From assembly GCA_963663675.1 (NCBI GenBank), contig OY760498.1:744001-808000 (forward strand): a stretch of 64,000 bases of DNA, in the 5' to 3' direction. Position 1 is the stretch's first letter. The number at the start of each line of letters is the position of its first letter. Shown here piece after piece: positions 26,461-33,960 of the stretch. A program made the translations under genes and the position numbers. Origin of the DNA: CAINVV01 sp963663675 (GTDB lineage: Bacteria > Bacteroidota > Bacteroidia > Bacteroidales > Prolixibacteraceae). The notes under the pieces are model-generated. The model saw only the letters and a program-made list of their open reading frames with translations, was not told the origin of the DNA and searched no databases.

Positions 26461-26619
26461 TTATCTCTTGTGGCTCGGTTCATCGGAAACGCTCAATTTA
26501 TGGCGTCCTTTAGCACGACGAGCGTTCAGTACGCGGCGACCATTGGAGGTTGACATTCTCTCACGGAAACCGTGTTTGTTTTTTCTTTTTCTGTTCGAAG
26601 GTTGAAATGTTCTTTTCAT
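26461..26619 (-). CDS. rpmH: 50S ribosomal protein L34
   Basis: A 52-codon frame on the minus strand from ATG 26619-26617 to TAA 26463-26461. The product begins MKRTFQPSNRKRKNKHGFRE and continues RMSTSNGRRVLNARRAKGRHKLSVSD, the classic L34 sequence, with a short C-terminal tail EPSHKR. L34 is a small, very basic protein of the large ribosomal subunit. The gene has its own strong promoter (26846-26876) and terminator (26402-26434), so it is a single-gene transcription unit with an unusually long leader of about 220 bases. The frequent bacterial partners rnpA and dnaA are not next to it, which is not rare in this phylum. Confidence 0.97.
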   Translation of the reverse strand: MKRTFQPSNRKRKNKHGFRERMSTSNGRRVLNARRAKGRHKLSVSDEPSHKR

Positions 26620-26845
26620 GCGTAAGTAATTTGTCTTTTAATGGTCGCATGGAACACCCGGAAATTCATTTTCGGTCGAAGCGAAAACTACTATTTGGGT
26701 ATTTCATATGTGAATAATTTATTTTTCGATGCCAAATTCTACAGCCGTTTTAACATTTTCCGCTATTGGGTGATCCTGAAATCACAGCTGTTTCTTAACA
26801 GGGAAATATCTTTATCAAGTTAATATTTCCATTAATTAAGGAGTG

Positions 26846-26876
26846 CAAAAATAGTTTTTTTTTATATAATGACAAA
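26846..26876 (-). promoter_or_regulatory. rpmH promoter, full consensus
   Basis: On the minus strand TTTG (26876-26873), a 19-base spacer and TATTTTTG (26853-26846) match the Bacteroidota promoter exactly. Transcription would begin near 26840, about 220 bases before the rpmH ATG. The leader 26620-26840 holds no ORF I believe in; it could carry an L34 or other autoregulatory structure. Confidence 0.75.
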
Positions 26877-26917
26877 ACAATTGGGCAAATAGTAATTTAA
26901 TTTAAAATCTGTTCAAA

Positions 26918-27541
26918 TTATCTGACAGGCAGATAGATCACTTTCTTTGTTTCAAAGAAGGATTCATGAAAGATTTTGGATAATTTGAAAATTTCGGCAG
27001 ATCCTCCGAATGTATTGATTTCCTCTTCAAAATCGCCTCCTTTGAGATAAAGTATGCCGTTAGGCAAGGCATTTTTTGAATTGGCTGAAACATTTTTTCG
27101 CACCATTGCCACAAAATCCGGGAAAGCGGTAACTGCCCGGCTGATAACGAAGTCGTAACGGGTTTTGATTTCCTGAATCCTGTTTTTCCTGGCAACAACA
27201 TTTTCAAGTTTGAGTTGTCTTGCAACCTCTTCCACAACCCTGATTTTTTTACCGATGGAGTCGATCAGCATGAAGTTGCATTCCGGCAGCAGAATGGCCA
27301 GAGGAATACCCGGAAAGCCACCTCCTGTCCCGACATCTACAAAACTGGTGCCGGGAGTGAATCGTATTATTTTAGCCAAAGACAAGGAATGCAGAACATG
27401 GCGTACGTATAACTCATCAATGTCTTTCCTGGAAATTACATTGATTTTTTCGTTCCATTCATGGTAAAGCGGTCCCAGCTGTTCAAACTGGCTAATCTGA
27501 ACAGGGTTTAAACCAGGGAAATATTTAGTTATCAGATCCAA
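26918..27541 (-). CDS. rsmG: 16S rRNA (guanine-527-N7)-methyltransferase RsmG
   Basis: 207 residues. SAM-binding Rossmann methyltransferase with the GidB/RsmG signatures: LGPLYHEWNEKINVISRKDIDELYVRHVLHSL, then the glycine-rich FVDVGTGGGFPGIPLAILLP, LIDSIGKKIRVVEEV and DFVISRAVTAFPDFV. It methylates G527 of 16S rRNA; loss gives low-level streptomycin resistance in other bacteria. The start codon appears to be TTG (27541-27539): no in-frame ATG exists upstream, and LDLITKYFPGL fits the family N-terminus. It lies 74 bases after the ECF sigma gene and on the same strand. Confidence 0.94.
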   Translation of the reverse strand: MDLITKYFPGLNPVQISQFEQLGPLYHEWNEKINVISRKDIDELYVRHVLHSLSLAKIIRFTPGTSFVDVGTGGGFPGIPLAILLPECNFMLIDSIGKKIRVVEEVARQLKLENVVARKNRIQEIKTRYDFVISRAVTAFPDFVAMVRKNVSANSKNALPNGILYLKGGDFEEEINTFGGSAEIFKLSKIFHESFFETKKVIYLPVR

Positions 27542-27615
27542 GAAATTGAAGTTGAGGTTGTTATAAAGAATGATATTCAGGTCAATGGCTGGTCGGTCCC
27601 GCTTAAATTGGCCGA

Positions 27616-28224
27616 CTATTTAGCTATCTCGTTGTTTTTCAGTAATTCAAATAGCATCTCCCTTGAACGGAACAGCTGAACCTTAACGGTTCCAAGAGGC
27701 AAATCCAGTTCTTTGGCAATTTCATCATAGGAATACTCCTGGAAATACCTCAATTCAAGCAGTTTCCTGTAACGGGGCTTAAGTTTTGCGACCATTTTCC
27801 GGAGTATCAGTGAATTTTGATCACGGATGATACTTTCTTCAGGATTGTATCCTTCTGCACGGGCATTGTAGTTGTACTCACCACTGACGGAACGGTCGCC
27901 TGAAGTAGGCTCCAGGGGGACAGTGACTGCCCTTTTCTTCCGCATGAAATCAATGGCGTTATTGGATGCTATCCTGAAAAGCCAGGTACTGAAAGCATAT
28001 TGAGGAGTGTACTGGTGGATATTGGTGAATGCCTTTCCAAATGCCTCAATTGTCAGATCTTCAGCATCTGTCCGGTTATTGACCATCTTTAACAACATAA
28101 AGTAAATGGTATCCTTGTACCGTCTCATCAGATCGGCATAGGCCTTTTCGCTTCCATTCCTGGCGGCTTCGACCAATTCGATGTCTCTCTTTGCGTTACC
28201 TGATGGGCCCTGGCTTATTTCCAT
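27616..28224 (-). CDS. ECF-type RNA polymerase sigma factor
   Basis: 202 residues. Region 2 at about 25-97 (FADLMRRYKDTIYFMLL-like AYADLMRRYKDTIYFMLLK, DAEDLTIEAFGKAF, FSTWLFRIASNNAIDFMRKKR) and region 4 at about 135-195 (LPLGTVKVQLFRSREMLFELL after LELRYFQEYSYDEIAKEL). The linker of about 40 residues is Tyr/Asn/Ser-rich. No anti-sigma gene is adjacent; instead its start overlaps the 3' end of a membrane glycosyltransferase gene by 10 bases, a coupling that places both in one transcript. ECF factors of this type in Bacteroidota with a conserved housekeeping setting may be essential for cell-envelope expression, but the regulon is unknown. Confidence 0.93.
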   Translation of the reverse strand: MEISQGPSGNAKRDIELVEAARNGSEKAYADLMRRYKDTIYFMLLKMVNNRTDAEDLTIEAFGKAFTNIHQYTPQYAFSTWLFRIASNNAIDFMRKKRAVTVPLEPTSGDRSVSGEYNYNARAEGYNPEESIIRDQNSLILRKMVAKLKPRYRKLLELRYFQEYSYDEIAKELDLPLGTVKVQLFRSREMLFELLKNNEIAK

Positions 28225-29351
28225 TTTCTTTTTTGACCTGAAAATATCTGGTTGATAATGAAACCGGCATTAATCAAAGGCAAAAATGCTTTGTAAATCA
28301 GAAGCATAGGTAAAAAATTCTTTTCACCAAGCTTTTTAGTAGCCACCGCTATCCAGGACATTTCCAATATCAGAAGGAACGACCATACACCAAGTATCCA
28401 CAACCTCCAGGCAGATACAAACAGCAGAAAGACAAATGAGGCTGTGAGCAGCAGTCGGCTAACCAGGTTGAGAGAGCGGAAAAAACGCTGGCCCCCTGAA
28501 AATTTCCGTCTGAGCATTATCTGTTTCTTCTTGAATTCTGCGAAGTCTATCCATTCTGCCTCACCTTCATAGGCAATGAGGGTGTTGTTATTGATCTGCA
28601 TTACTGTGTTCCTGCGGGTTGCGATCTTATTGACGAACAATTCGTTTTCGCTGAATGGTGAATCTAAAACGGCCGCAAATCCCCGAAGTTCAAGGAACTT
28701 CTCCCGACGGTAGGCCAGGTTGAATTCAAAAACCGGCATCGCCACACCTACGGCTTTCCCGGCACCTGAAATAAGGAAGGATGTGAAGTTTTCAAATCGC
28801 AGCCAGCTTTTATAATCGCCTTTTGCGTTGTTATAATGCATATATCCGATGGAAACTTCTTTCTCCGGATCCAATCTTTGCGTATAATTTCTTAGCCATT
28901 GATTGTCCGGAATCTGGCAGAGAGGACCCAGGTATATCAGCCATTCTTTTGATGAGGCTCTGACACCGATGGTGATAGCCAAAGCATTGGGGAAATCAGT
29001 TTCCTTAAAAATACGGGTTGTTTTCAGTTTACCGTGACTGATTTTCATTTCTGCAAGCAGCCAGTCTGTGCCATCTGTGGAACAATCGTCGACAACGACA
29101 ACCTCATAATCGGGATAATCCTGGGAAAGCAGGGCAGGAAGCAACTCCTGTAGATACTCTTTGTAATTCCTTGAAGTAACAATGATGGAAACGGAGGGCA
29201 GATTCGGTTCTTTTTTTTTCTGTTTACCGCTGAAAATAAATTTGATTAGTAACAGCAGATAACCCAGTTGTACCAGGAAAGCGGCAATAAAAACAAGCAG
29301 TCCGGCGAACTCCTCTATGGTGAATTGAAATTGCAGAATATCTATTGTCAT
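28215..29351 (-). CDS. Membrane glycosyltransferase, family 2
   Basis: 378 residues. One N-terminal membrane helix (about 15-40), then a GT-A domain: SVSIIVTSRNYKEYLQELLPALLSQDYPDYEVVVVDDCSTDGT, with the DD of the nucleotide-sugar site, and further NALAITIGVRASSKEWLIYL; the usual DxD reads less clearly. Two to three C-terminal membrane helices follow (about 295-370). It probably transfers sugar at the cytoplasmic side of the inner membrane to a lipid or envelope polymer; donor and acceptor are unknown. The end overlaps the sigma factor start by 10 bases. A -7 box TATTTTTG reads at 29377-29370, just 19 bases before the start codon, suggesting a short leader. Confidence 0.87.
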   Translation of the reverse strand: MTIDILQFQFTIEEFAGLLVFIAAFLVQLGYLLLLIKFIFSGKQKKKEPNLPSVSIIVTSRNYKEYLQELLPALLSQDYPDYEVVVVDDCSTDGTDWLLAEMKISHGKLKTTRIFKETDFPNALAITIGVRASSKEWLIYLGPLCQIPDNQWLRNYTQRLDPEKEVSIGYMHYNNAKGDYKSWLRFENFTSFLISGAGKAVGVAMPVFEFNLAYRREKFLELRGFAAVLDSPFSENELFVNKIATRRNTVMQINNNTLIAYEGEAEWIDFAEFKKKQIMLRRKFSGGQRFFRSLNLVSRLLLTASFVFLLFVSAWRLWILGVWSFLLILEMSWIAVATKKLGEKNFLPMLLIYKAFLPLINAGFIINQIFSGQKRKWK

Positions 29352-29463
29352 AATTCAAACAAAAGTCCACAAAAATACATAATGCGATGGTAAGTACCTA
29401 TTTTTAACCTTTTTTTTTAAATAGGGCAGGAATATGCCGAAAATGATATTTTACTAATATGAC

Positions 29464-29471
29464 TATCTTTG
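29464..29471 (+). promoter_or_regulatory. -7 box upstream of tgt
   Basis: TATCTTTG fits TAnnTTTG, 116 bases before the tgt ATG. No matching -33 element at the right distance, so moderate support only. Confidence 0.4.
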
Positions 29472-29587
29472 TGCCAACAAATTGCCATAATCGGTGAATT
29501 CGAAATGGGAATCGAAAATAATTTGAAAGATCCGGCAATTCCATCAGACAATTAGAAAACATCTGATAAACAGATGCAAATGGTTAA

Positions 29588-30718
29588 ATGAAGTTTGAAC
29601 TACAGCATAATACTCCAGGCTCTGAAGCAAGGGCCGGGCAGTTCCATACAGCGCATGGAGTCGTGGAAACTCCGGTTTTTATGCCGGTTGGCACGGTTGG
29701 CTCAGTTAAGGGCATACATTTTAGGGATCTTAAAGAGGATATCAAAGCCAGGATTATTCTCGGGAATACCTACCACCTGTACCTGAGGCCCGGTATCGAA
29801 GTGCTTGAGAAGGCAGGCGGACTGCATCGCTTTAACGGATGGGACAAGCCAATTCTGACAGACAGTGGGGGGTTTCAGGTATTCTCACTGGGAGAAATCC
29901 GCAAAATCTCGGAGGAGGGAGCAAAATTTCAATCTCATATCGATGGTTCACGTCACCTTTTTACGCCCGAAAATGTGATGGATATTCAGCGGTCCATCGG
30001 GGCTGACATCATCATGGCTTTTGATGAATGTACACCTGGCGATGCTGACTATGATTATGCCAAAAAATCTTTGGAACTGACGCAGCGATGGCTTGACCGC
30101 TGTATGAACAGGTTTGAAGCTACACAGCCTAAATATGGCTATTCCCAGACCTTATTCCCAATTGTCCAGGGTTGTGTGTATCCCGACCTGAGAATCAAGG
30201 CCGCCGAACATGTTGCTGGCTACCAAGCGGATGGTTATGCCATTGGCGGATTGTCAGTAGGGGAGAAGGAGGAAGATATGTACTCGATGATTGAGGTGGT
30301 CAACAAAGTTTTGCCTGTTGATCGTCCCAGGTACCTGATGGGAGTCGGAAACCCGGTTAACATCCTGGAAGGCATCGACCGTGGCATTGATATGTTTGAT
30401 TGTGTAATGCCTACCCGGAACGGACGAAACGGGATGCTTTTTACGCGCAATGGCGTTATCAATATCAGAAATAACAAATGGGCTACTGATTTCACACCGG
30501 TTGATCCTGACGGAACATCTTTTGTTGATCAGCAATACTCAAAAGCCTATCTCCGGCATCTGTTTCAGGCAAAAGAGATGCTGGGTCCGATGATTGGGAG
30601 CATACACAATCTTGCCTTTTATCTCTGGCTGGTTGACGAGGCCAGGAGTCAGATTATTCAGGGTACATTCAAACCGTGGAAGGAGCAGATGGTAAAACAG
30701 ATGCGTACCAGGCTCTGA
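29588..30718 (+). CDS. tgt: tRNA-guanine transglycosylase (queuine biosynthesis), zinc cysteines absent
   Basis: 376 residues, normal length. Catalytic residues are in place: Asp92 in LTDSGGFQVFSLG (general acid/base) and Asp271 in DMFDCVMPTRNGRNG (nucleophile), plus GGLSVGE and GVGNPVNILEGI. The enzyme swaps guanine-34 for preQ1 in tRNAs with GUN anticodons. Near the C-terminus, where TGTs carry a zinc site CxCxxC and a distant His, the sequence is DPDGTSFVDQQYSKAYLRHLF (the Cys positions fall around 307-314 and hold no Cys), while His340 of SIHNL remains. I recall the same GTSFVD block in other Bacteroidota TGTs, so this looks like a lineage trait rather than a defect. lptG-like gene follows 30 bases later. 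Confidence 0.95.
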   Translation: MKFELQHNTPGSEARAGQFHTAHGVVETPVFMPVGTVGSVKGIHFRDLKEDIKARIILGNTYHLYLRPGIEVLEKAGGLHRFNGWDKPILTDSGGFQVFSLGEIRKISEEGAKFQSHIDGSRHLFTPENVMDIQRSIGADIIMAFDECTPGDADYDYAKKSLELTQRWLDRCMNRFEATQPKYGYSQTLFPIVQGCVYPDLRIKAAEHVAGYQADGYAIGGLSVGEKEEDMYSMIEVVNKVLPVDRPRYLMGVGNPVNILEGIDRGIDMFDCVMPTRNGRNGMLFTRNGVINIRNNKWATDFTPVDPDGTSFVDQQYSKAYLRHLFQAKEMLGPMIGSIHNLAFYLWLVDEARSQIIQGTFKPWKEQMVKQMRTRL

Positions 30719-30748
30719 CAGAAGTATTAATTTTTATCTTTGACCCGG

Positions 30749-31840
30749 ATGACTTACAACTATTTACAAAGAATAGACCGCTACATAATAAAGAGGTACC
30801 TTGGGACTTTCTTCCTGGCTATTGCTTTGATAATAAGTATCTCCATCATTTTTGATGTCTCCGAGAAGATCGATGACTTTATTTCGAAGAATGCACCGTT
30901 AAAGGCCATTCTATTAGATTATTACCTCCCGTTCATCCCGTATTTCACCAATCTGTTCAGTGCCCTGTTCAATTTTATTGCAGTGATTTTTTTCACTTCA
31001 AAAATGGCAGCCAATTCTGAAATAATCGCTATGCTGGCAAGTGGCATCAGTTACAAGAGGATGATGAGGCCTTTCCTTGTAGCTTCCGGGATTATTGCCT
31101 TGATGTCATGGATACTTGGCAATTTTATCATTCCTCCCGCTAACCTGTCCAGGGTGAATTTCGCCAATATGTATGTGAACAGCGAATACGTCAATTCTGA
31201 TAAGAACATTCACAGGCAACTGGAACCGGGTCTTTTCATTTACATGAAAAGCTACAACAACAAAGGCGATGTGGGATACAAATTTACCATAGAGAAGTTT
31301 GAGGGCCGTCAGCTGAAATCCAAACTGATCGCCGATTATATTAAATGGGACAGGGAGAAGAAGAAATGGGTCATTCACAATTACTTTATCAGGGATATGA
31401 GCGGCCCGACAGAAAAAATATCCAGCGGTATACAGATCGATACAACCCTTAGGATGAGCCCGACGGAATTTGGCCAGCAAAACGACAGGCAGGAGACGAT
31501 GGATTACTGGCAGATCAATAATTATATCAAGGATCTCAAATTAAGGGGCGTCGACAATGTTTCACGCTATGAGAAAGAAAAATATCAGCGCACTGCCGGC
31601 CCTATCAGCACATTTATCCTTACAATAATCGGAGTTTCGCTGGCTTCCAGGAAAACCCGCGGTGGTTTAGGCCTTCACCTCGGACTGGGACTATTGCTGG
31701 GTTTCTCGTACATCATGTTTATGCAGGTCAGCACTATTTTTGCCTTCAAAGCAGGGTTCAACATCCTGCTTGCGGTATGGCTTCCAAATTTGATTTATGC
31801 AATCATTGCACTGGTCCTTTACAACCGTGCATCAAAATAG
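30749..31840 (+). CDS. LptF/LptG-family permease
   Basis: 363 residues from ATG 30749; an in-frame TTG at 30740 is also open. The YjgP/YjgQ pattern is clear: RIDRYIIKRYLGTFFLAIALIISISIIFDVSEKIDDF, a second and third membrane helix (FTNLFSALFNFIAVIFF, MSWILGNFIIPPA), a periplasmic beta-jellyroll (about 125-255), then three C-terminal helices (GPISTFILTIIGVSLASRKTRGGLGLHLGLGLLLGF). Members form the membrane part of the LptB2FG transporter that lifts LPS from the inner membrane. In Bacteroidota it commonly follows tgt, as here (30-base gap). Whether it is LptF or LptG cannot be decided from this copy alone. Confidence 0.9.
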   Translation: MTYNYLQRIDRYIIKRYLGTFFLAIALIISISIIFDVSEKIDDFISKNAPLKAILLDYYLPFIPYFTNLFSALFNFIAVIFFTSKMAANSEIIAMLASGISYKRMMRPFLVASGIIALMSWILGNFIIPPANLSRVNFANMYVNSEYVNSDKNIHRQLEPGLFIYMKSYNNKGDVGYKFTIEKFEGRQLKSKLIADYIKWDREKKKWVIHNYFIRDMSGPTEKISSGIQIDTTLRMSPTEFGQQNDRQETMDYWQINNYIKDLKLRGVDNVSRYEKEKYQRTAGPISTFILTIIGVSLASRKTRGGLGLHLGLGLLLGFSYIMFMQVSTIFAFKAGFNILLAVWLPNLIYAIIALVLYNRASK

Positions 31841-31865
31841 GATCGGCTGAAGCAAAAAAATTTTG

Positions 31866-31873
31866 TATTTTTG
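31866..31873 (+). promoter_or_regulatory. -7 box upstream of the carboxyltransferase gene
   Basis: TATTTTTG at 31866-31873, 67 bases before the chosen ATG 31941. It overlaps the upstream extension of the reading frame, arguing against the earlier start at 31863. No -33 box is evident. Confidence 0.45.
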
Positions 31874-31940
31874 TCACACAAAATTATGTCCTGAAATTAG
31901 TCCCTCCAGGGGACAAAACATAAGTAAACAACTACAAATT

Positions 31941-33485
31941 ATGTCATTAAAAAGAAACATCCTTGACCTTCGCAGAAGAAAAAAGGAGGCTCAGCAAGGT
32001 GGTGGTGAAGCTGCTATTGGGAAACAGGTGGCCATGGGTAAAAAAACTGCCCGCGAGAGGATCAAAGCGATTCTAGATGAGAATTCCTTTCATGAGTATG
32101 ACCTGTTTGTCGAACATACCGGGAAAGACTTTGACATGGAGAAGAAAGTATTGCACGGAGACGGCGTTATTATCGGCACCGGTACCATGTACAATCAGCC
32201 TGTCTGCATTTATGCACAAGATTTTACCGTAGCAGGAGGATCACTGGGTCTGATGCATGCCCGCAAGATCACCAAAATTATGGATCATGCTCTAAAGATG
32301 CGTGTTCCGATTATTGGAATCAACGACTCCGGGGGTGCCAGGATTCAGGAAGGCGTTAACTCTCTTGCAGGTTATGGAGAGATATTTTACCGCAATACGG
32401 AAGCTTCAGGCGTTATTCCTCAATTGTCTGTGATCCTCGGCCCTTGTGCGGGCGGTGCAGTTTATTCACCCGCACTGACAGATTTTGTTTTTGTGGTGGA
32501 GAATATTTCAAAGATGTTTATCACCGGTCCGGGTGTTATCAAAACAGTTCTCGGGGAAGAGATTTCCATGGAAGAGCTTGGCGGTGCCCTTGTTCACAGT
32601 GAAATTACAGGTAATGCGCATTTTTATGCATTAAGCGAGGACGAATGTTTCGAACAAATCAAGAAGCTTATTTCATTCATCCCTTGGAACAATACGCAAA
32701 AGGCACTTCGTTTTCCAACGCAGGCGCCTACCTTCCCGATTAGTATTGAAGATATCGTACCAAGTGACCCGCATTATCCTTATGATATTCGCGATATTAT
32801 CAAAGCAATTTCGGACAGTTCAGAATTCTTTGAAGTTATGGAGCTTTTTGCCCGTAACATGGTCATCGGATTTGGCCGTATTGGAGGTAATACAGTGGGT
32901 TTTGTTGCCAATCAGCCGATGTATCTTGCAGGGGTACTTGATTGCGACAGTTCTGATAAAGCCGCCCGTTTCATCCGTTATTGCGATGCTTTCAATATTC
33001 CTATCGTAACACTCGAAGATATGCCAGGATATCTCCCCGGTATAGACCAGGAGCATGCCGGGGTTATCCGTCACGGCGCCAAACTGTTGTATGCTTACAG
33101 TGAAGCTACTGTGCCGAAAGTTACGGTTATCATTCGCAAAGCTTATGGCGGAGGTTATATTGCTATGAATTCCAGGCATTTGGGTGCAGATTTTGTTTAT
33201 GCATGGCCAACTGCAGAAATTGCAGTCATGGGACCTGAAGGAGCAGCTAACATTGTATTCAGAAAAGAAATTGACGAAGCTGAAAATCCTGCAGAAATGC
33301 GCAAGCAGAAGATACAGGAATACAAAGACAAGTTTGCCAATCCTTTTGTCGCTGCCTCCAAAGGGTACATCGACGAAGTTATTGAACCACTTGAAACCCG
33401 TGCCAGGTTGATTCATTCACTTGAAATTTCAGAAAACAAGGTGGACAAAAGACCGGCGAAGAAACACGGAGTACCTCCTTTCTGA
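31941..33485 (+). CDS. Biotin-dependent acyl-CoA carboxyltransferase (propionyl/methylmalonyl-CoA)
   Basis: 514 residues from ATG 31941 (MSLKRNILDLRRRKKEAQQGGG). Two crotonase-like halves: N-terminal with GKKTARERIKAILDENSFHEYD, DFTVAGGSLG, GINDSGGARIQEGVNSLAGYGEIF and LGPCAGGAVYSPALTDF; C-terminal with FVANQPMYLAGVLD, DMPGYLPGIDQEHAGVIRHGAKLLYAYSEA and KAYGGGYIAMNSRHLGADF plus AVMGPEGAA. This is the beta subunit family of propionyl-CoA carboxylase and the alpha subunit of methylmalonyl-CoA decarboxylase (MmdA). The next gene, 29 bases on, is a biotin carrier and no biotin carboxylase gene is present, which fits either a decarboxylase or a carboxylase encoded elsewhere. MeaB at the window's left edge belongs to the same route. 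Confidence 0.94.
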   Translation: MSLKRNILDLRRRKKEAQQGGGEAAIGKQVAMGKKTARERIKAILDENSFHEYDLFVEHTGKDFDMEKKVLHGDGVIIGTGTMYNQPVCIYAQDFTVAGGSLGLMHARKITKIMDHALKMRVPIIGINDSGGARIQEGVNSLAGYGEIFYRNTEASGVIPQLSVILGPCAGGAVYSPALTDFVFVVENISKMFITGPGVIKTVLGEEISMEELGGALVHSEITGNAHFYALSEDECFEQIKKLISFIPWNNTQKALRFPTQAPTFPISIEDIVPSDPHYPYDIRDIIKAISDSSEFFEVMELFARNMVIGFGRIGGNTVGFVANQPMYLAGVLDCDSSDKAARFIRYCDAFNIPIVTLEDMPGYLPGIDQEHAGVIRHGAKLLYAYSEATVPKVTVIIRKAYGGGYIAMNSRHLGADFVYAWPTAEIAVMGPEGAANIVFRKEIDEAENPAEMRKQKIQEYKDKFANPFVAASKGYIDEVIEPLETRARLIHSLEISENKVDKRPAKKHGVPPF

Positions 33486-33514
33486 AAATCTAATGATCTG
33501 AATTACAAAATTTT

Positions 33515-33847
33515 ATGGAAGAAATTAAACATAAATACGAAATCTTCGTTGTCAATACGGCACAATACTATACGCTGCATACCAAGAAATACGGTTTGCG
33601 CAAGAAATGGCAGCCTGTCGACCAGAATGAGGTACGCTCCTTTATTCCGGGCACAATTCTTGAAGTATATGTAAAAGCCGGACAAGAAGTTCCTGCAGGG
33701 GAGAAACTGCTGAAGTATGAGGCAATGAAGATGCAGACCATCATTGAAATGCCTTTCACAGGCGTTGTAAAGGAGGTGCTGATATCTGAAGGTGATAAGA
33801 TAAGGAAGAATCAGCTCATGATTGTACTGGATGAGATGCCGGATTAA
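33515..33847 (+). CDS. Biotin carboxyl carrier protein
   Basis: 110 residues. The C-terminal half (40-110) is a biotinyl domain with the canonical EAMKMQ, Lys72 being the biotin site, inside RSFIPGTILEVYVKAGQEVPAGEKLLKYEAMKMQ. The N-terminal 35 residues are charged (KHKYEIFVVNTAQYYT) and unlike the Ala/Pro-rich linker of sodium-pump carriers. It should shuttle CO2 on biotin for the carboxyltransferase encoded 29 bases upstream. The sodium-pumping membrane subunits of the methylmalonyl-CoA decarboxylase (beta, delta) are not seen here. A hairpin at 33871-33910 ends the unit. Confidence 0.92.
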   Translation: MEEIKHKYEIFVVNTAQYYTLHTKKYGLRKKWQPVDQNEVRSFIPGTILEVYVKAGQEVPAGEKLLKYEAMKMQTIIEMPFTGVVKEVLISEGDKIRKNQLMIVLDEMPD

Positions 33848-33870
33848 TTGCCGGTAGTTGTAACCAATAA

Positions 33871-33910
33871 GAAATGCCTGAATTTCCGATTAACAGAATT
33901 CAGGCATTTC
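33871..33910. terminator. Terminator of the carboxyltransferase unit
   Basis: GAAATGCCTGAATT (33871-33884) pairs perfectly over 14 bp with AATTCAGGCATTTC (33897-33910), 12-base loop, followed by TTTGTT. It stands between convergent stops at 33847 and 33961 and may serve both strands. Confidence 0.8.
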
Positions 33911-33960
33911 TTTGTTAAACAGGTTTGAGGCCGGACATCGGGTCCGGGGTTCTGGCTTAT

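Noticed and set aside
26641..26823. 60-codon plus-strand frame in the rpmH leader
   Set aside because: It is antisense to the leader, has no start signal or family look (MVAWNTRKFIFGRSEN), and chance frames of this length are common in AT-rich gaps.
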